The notes under the pieces were generated by a model, which did no database searches, was not told the DNA's origin, and saw only the letters and a list, made by a program, of their open reading frames with translations. Positions 60,186 to 64,000 of a stretch of DNA of 64,000 nt are shown here, piece after piece. This stretch comes from Gnetum montanum. Lineage: Eukaryota; Streptophyta; Gnetopsida; Gnetales; Gnetaceae. The stretch spans positions 195,001-259,000 of the forward strand of contig MNCI01027277.1 in assembly GCA_015680685.1 (NCBI GenBank), in the 5' to 3' direction. The position numbers were made by a program, and so were the translations under genes. Numbering within the stretch: position 1 is the first letter of the stretch; each line of letters starts with the position of its first letter.

Positions 60186-60326
60186 AATGTAATATTTGGT
60201 GGGCCCACTTACTATGCTACCAATGAGTGTTACGCTACAATGAGATTTTGCTATAATAGTGCTATGCTACGGGGGTATCCCGTGTTACTTGGGATACGAA
60301 AATGACAAGTTTTTTACAACATCGGC

Positions 60327-60334
60327 TATAAATA
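60327..60334 (+). promoter_or_regulatory. TATA box of the E5 antisense gene
   Basis: GGCTATAAATAGGGG with 'gacaagtttttt' upstream and 'ggtaaacttatcattttcattg' downstream, matching the E4 antisense promoter. It drives away from pol. Confidence 0.7.
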
Positions 60335-60488
60335 GGGGATTATCCTTGGTAAACTTATCATTTTCATTGTTAGAGGCTAGAGCCCATACTCAGAGAGTAG
60401 CATAGTCGTACACAGAGAGAGCAAATAGGTGTAGTGTAGTAACCTGTATGATCGATTCATGAGTGTAGGAATGGCATGCAAGGATTAA

Positions 60489-60836
60489 TGTAAGCATAAG
60501 GGACTTGCCAAGGTAGACAAGGTGAAGGAGGCCCTGGGATGCCTCTCTAAGGTGTGTGTCAAGGTACAAGAAGAGGTTCTGTCTACTCAATAAGTTGCTA
60601 TGCTATCTTTGGTTCCAGTAGGCAATGTATTGGATTGGATTGTCATTGCAAGTACTATCGTCATTTTTGCAACTATTACCACCATTTTTGTTTACCATTT
60701 TGGCCATTATGCTGTGGTCATCACTACTTTGGCTGCAACAGTGTATGGGTGTTACACTATAGCTGCATGTAATACCACCCTACTACCATTATTAAAAATG
60801 GTTATTTCATCATTGCAGGGGTTTGGGGGATTCTAG
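60489..60836 (+). pseudogene. E5 antisense gene, first exon
   Basis: GLAKVDKVKEALGCLSKV up to TAA 60591-60593, then a hydrophobic frame from 60600 (LDWIVIASTIVIFATITTIF, HFGHYAVVITTLAATVY) that would form two or three membrane helices. The E4 copy keeps the first part and HFGHYTVAIT of the second. Confidence 0.5.
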
Positions 60837-61570
60837 ACAGCATAGCATATGCTTGATGTAGCATGCTGCTCTTAGGGGGGGGGGTTTGTTTGACAAGTTT
60901 TTGTGACAATGTGATACATGTTTGGCATACCATAGCATGGGATATTTCATGCTATAGGATTGGGACAATGAGGCACTATTAATTTCATTTCATCTGCACT
61001 GTTAATGCTATAATATTTTTATTGCTATTATGCTATGCTATCATGTTATGAAGCTCTTAGGCCATTATATTTGTAGTCTATCACATTGCTATGCTATTAA
61101 ATCTGTAACACTGCTAGGTTGTTAAATTTTTTATACTGTCAAATTTGCTATGTTGTAATGCTTTTTACAATGGTCTGTTGCCTATATTGTTACATGTTCA
61201 CTTGCACTTGTTCATTTACTACATTACATGGCATGCATTCATCTTGCTAAACTACACATTTCGCAGTCATCAAAGATATATGGGAGTGTAACTATTACAT
61301 TGCATGTCTTTAATGTGGTGCTATGTACTGTGTAACTGTTACCTTAGGGTACATCCACTATTGTTATTCTATCCATGGCTTGATGGTTATGCTACACTAC
61401 AAGTGACATTTTATTACATTGCCTATAATGTTTAACTTTGTTTTATGCTAAAGAGAAATTTGTAACTAGAGGATCATGCTACGCTACATGTGAAGAGAGG
61501 GTCACGCTACGCTATACAAGTAATCATCACTTGAATCACAATGCTAACATTTAGGTGCTTTGTCATGTAG

Positions 61571-62019
61571 GATCATGTTGAAACCTGTCTTGATGTCCTT
61601 GAACTTGTAAGAGTTCTATGCTACCTTAGTGAACCTGTGGCCAACATCCCTTCTCCCCATGCACGTGTGGGATAGTAGGTGGTCTAGTTCCAGGAGGGCA
61701 CATAGGACTTCCTACAGTTCCTCCTCTACGACTTTACTGTGATCATGTGGTCACACCTATCAGTTGAGACAATTGTTGTAATTACAAAAACATTGTTTCT
61801 CGAGGTGAACTAAGGCATTATGAAATTCTTGGCTGATGGGTCAATCAGGGGTGAAAGGGTGGGAAGTTGCAACTAGCTCCCAAGAGGCTTGAGGTTCTTG
61901 AGTTGGATCTGGGTGATGCCTGAGTACAAATTCTATCATTTATACAACACGCTATACATTGCCCATCACATGGGCAGTTAGTTTCAGAACCCACTTGGGA
62001 CTATTTACTATGCCAGTGG
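61571..62019 (+). pseudogene. E5 antisense gene, exon A: FCP1/NIF-like domain
   Basis: 449 bp between TTTGTCATGTAG and GTAAGT. Reads LELVRVLCYLSEPVANIPS, then DFLQFLLYDFTVIMWSHLS, TKTLFLE, FLADGSI (WDQS-like site), and NTLYIAHHMGS-FQNPLGTIY. The late block matches the N-T-L-x-I-D-D-S-P...NPPGTAI pattern of plant FCP1-like phosphatases with the acidic residues replaced. Same inactivating changes as E4. Confidence 0.5.
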
Positions 62020-62106
62020 GTAAGTCCTATAAAGTTATCTTAATGGATTGTATGATTTATGTTACACTAGATAAAGGATGCTTACTATATTCTAGTATAT
62101 TGCTAG

Positions 62107-62381
62107 GTTTTACATTAACAATGGCAGTCTTCACGGTAATATAGTTGCATTGGTGGTGGCCCAGATAGCCTTGCTAGAGTTCACCTCCACCAGGAATGTG
62201 CATGCCAGTGTCATAGAAAAACTTGGATTTGAATTTAAAAGCTATCCAACTAGGTATTCCAAATTCTATGGGAGGTGTAAGGATGCTAGTTGGTCAGATA
62301 GCGAATGGGCATCACACTAACCGATTACCGTTGATGACGTTCAAGTGGAACTTCCACCATTCCCTATGCCATTGAAACCTG
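62107..62381 (+). pseudogene. E5 antisense gene, exon B
   Basis: 275 bp, acceptor TATTGCTAG, donor GTATGT. FYINNGSLHGN at the start, ELPPFPMPLKP at the end; one stop (TAA within WASH-PITVDD). Length identical to E4 exon B. Confidence 0.68.
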
Positions 62382-62491
62382 GTATGTTGTTATGATCAAA
62401 TGATGATGTACTTTCATTTTTTCATTTTTTTGTATTTTTTTCTAAGGTAATTTTTTTTATTTTTTTTCTTTACTGTTAACTTTTGCAATAG

Positions 62492-63534
62492 CGAAGGAGT
62501 CCCAAGAGGTCACTATGATCACCTTTGGGCATAATGATACTAGCCTCTTCTTCAAGTACAAAGCAGTGGAGGAGATGCAACGTTGGCTCTACCATGGGGC
62601 CCTAGCCATCCTTGTTCATAACCTTCAAGAGGCTAGTTTTATGGACTTATTCCTGGCCGTAAACCTGAATGTCCCAATTGCCAAAATGCTTTCCCTAGCT
62701 GATTCCTTCACCGAGAAGGCTGAGTGCTTCCACACACGTGTTCACAATGTGCGGGTGATATTTGAAATTAATGATCAACTATTCATAGACCTTTTTAGTG
62801 TCCCATATAATGGTCTCCCTATAGGAGAAAAATATAAGAAAGATGTGAATCATCATGGGGACATTGAGGAATGGCTAGGGAAAACTAAGGATTGAAAGGC
62901 GATCTACATTAAGAAGGTCAATCTAAAGGTGGCCAAAATGATTTACCCTATGTTTCATGCCTATGCTTTTCCCAAGCTATTCTCCCAAAGGAAAATCCTT
63001 GGAGTGGAGTAGGCTTGGATAATGAGGAAGGTCATGGAAGAAGGGAATCGCTACAGCTAGGCCAAGTACCTCTCCAAAGGCTTATAAGCAAAAATGGTCA
63101 AACTTCACCAGAAGCTTGAGTCCCATTTCAATGTGTACTATGCCTTCTTTGTAGCCTACCTACAACACTTTGTGAAATTTCTAGTAGTTTGTGAAAATTA
63201 TGTCTAGGTATAGCAAGATCATAACTAGATATCAAAGCCATGGATTTGCCAAGTTTTCCGCACCACCTGATTCCAAGATCCCCCAGAAGCCATCAGGGAA
63301 TCACTTTTGATAATGACAAGGGATTGGGTGGGATGTACTTTTCGTGGCTAGGATATCGTGGGAGAGGCACCCCACATCAACATAGGCAATGCATTAAGTG
63401 GGAAGCATCTCATTATAGAAACTATAAAGACCAAGCTGTAGTGTAAGATATCTCATCCTGCCAAAGAGACTCCCTACACAGATGAAGAGAAATGGAAGAA
63501 AATACAAATCAAAGTTTGCAGAGTGCAACCCTTG
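62492..63534 (+). pseudogene. E5 antisense gene, exon C
   Basis: Acceptor CTTTTGCAATAG after a T-rich intron; the frame is open for 126 residues (SQEVTMITFGHND, WLYHGALAILVHNLQEASFM, FHTRVHNVRVIFEINDQLF, LFSVPYNGLPIGE) and then continues with stops (YPMFHAYAFPKLFSQ, AWIMRKVMEEG). Donor GTTAGT at 63535. The best preserved exon of this gene. Family not recognised with confidence. Confidence 0.7.
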
Positions 63535-63670
63535 GTTAGTGAGTATGCCAAATTTATTTTGTTAGTGTAGTGCTTGTTACACTATGCCACGCTATATAGC
63601 ATCGCACAACATAGCACCTGTTTCAATTTGGAATATCTTGCTAGTTACAATTATGTTCCATGAGGAGTAG

Positions 63671-64000
63671 AAGAAGAAAGGGAAGAAGAGGTTTTGGCTT
63701 GTGGAGTAGGGGCACCTACTAAAGGGGAGGAAGAAGAGGCCTCAGTTATAGAAGAAGAGGCACCTATTGAGGGGGAGGAGGAAGAGGCCTCAATGATAGG
63801 AGAAGAGGCCCTTGTTGATGAGGGAAAGGCCCCTACCGATGACCCCTTCATAGAATGTGCTTCGGTATCCAAAAGGCATATGAGTGTTGAAGATGCTGCC
63901 ACACTTTGGGGTCAGCTAGAAATAGAGGGCCTACAATTGGATGCTGGTAAGTTTGACTAACATCTTGATAGTTTCTCAATGGGTGATCCCCTTGGTATCA
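63671..64000 (+). pseudogene. E5 antisense gene, exon D (partial): acidic repeats
   Basis: Follows a GAGTAG acceptor. EEREEEV, then acidic repeats (EEEEASVIEEEAPIEG, EEEEASMIGEEALVDEG), then MSVEDAATLWGQLEIEGLQL and SFSMGDPLG at the window edge. Same plan as E4 exon D. The intron before it (63535-63670) contains a CACGCTATATAGCATCGC palindrome resembling the LTR B modules. Confidence 0.65.

Larger units (their letters stand above)
60357..64000 (+). pseudogene. E5 antisense gene (5' part; runs off the window)
   Basis: Plus-strand gene lying opposite to the minus-strand pol, in the same place as the E4 antisense gene. Exons: first exon to about 60836, A 61571-62019, B 62107-62381, C 62492-63534, D from 63671. 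Introns between A-B and B-C are 87 and 110 bp (E4: 95 and 111). Reading frame is continuous across the A-B and B-C joins when the GT-AG segments are left out. Stops in exons A, B and C make it a pseudogene. Homology to E4 and conserved splice sites argue that both descend from one expressed gene. Confidence 0.78.

Noticed and set aside
63651-63902. Minus-strand Ser-rich ORF at the window end
   Set aside because: Shadow of the acidic exon D on the plus strand.

Overview
This is plant DNA made almost entirely of nested, decayed Ty3/gypsy LTR retrotransposons; I see no convincing host gene in its normal place, no tRNA or rRNA gene and no CRISPR array. Four copies belong to a Tat/Ogre-like lineage: their pol carries RT, RNase H, a second archaeal-type RNase H and integrase, the hallmark of Tat elements. 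One is Athila-like, with a primer-binding site matching tRNA-Asp. Both lineages are known from land plants, so a repeat-rich, probably large plant genome (gymnosperm, fern or angiosperm) is likely; the species cannot be told.

Layout. (1) 1-5617: element E1, plus strand: the 3' part of an almost intact pol (three stops, no frameshift), 3' UTR and LTR A. (2) 6061-21549: element E2, plus: gag, protease, a 4-kb spacer, pol, 3' UTR and LTR C. (3) 22577-32425: an Athila-like element with two LTR copies (F1, F2), PBS, gag, protease and RT, cut off before integrase. (4) 32430-33773: truncated LTR D; 33774-35528: a minus-strand LTR B. (5) 35529-54459: element E4, plus, about 19 kb with both LTRs. (6) 54460-64000: element E5, minus strand, tail-to-tail with E4 and running off the window.

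The most unusual content lies between protease and pol of the Tat-like elements. E4 and E5 carry there a gene on the strand opposite to gag-pol. It has its own conserved TATA region and several exons; homologous exons have the same or nearly the same length (450/449, 275/275, 1033/1043 bp), and introns sit at the same places. The first large exon resembles an FCP1/NIF-like HAD phosphatase domain, a later exon is an acidic repeat and the last large exon (seen only in E4) is coiled-coil-like. Because the gene is antisense, its introns would survive retrotransposition of the sense genomic RNA. E2 has a minus-strand, exon-like cassette in the same place that looks different.

The cassette is bracketed by arrays of a degenerate short repeat (core TAAACTGGCA), which also follows pol. 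A conserved polypyrimidine-AG lies 11 nt before the pol ATG in E4 and E5, suggesting that pol is reached by splicing over the cassette, as known for Ogre. The LTRs are rich in palindromes: each family has its own array in U3, and three families share a nested hairpin near the LTR start with compensatory base changes. Short words from the LTR palindromes recur in the antisense introns and spacers of the same elements. Every coding copy is broken, so the system is visible here only as relics.
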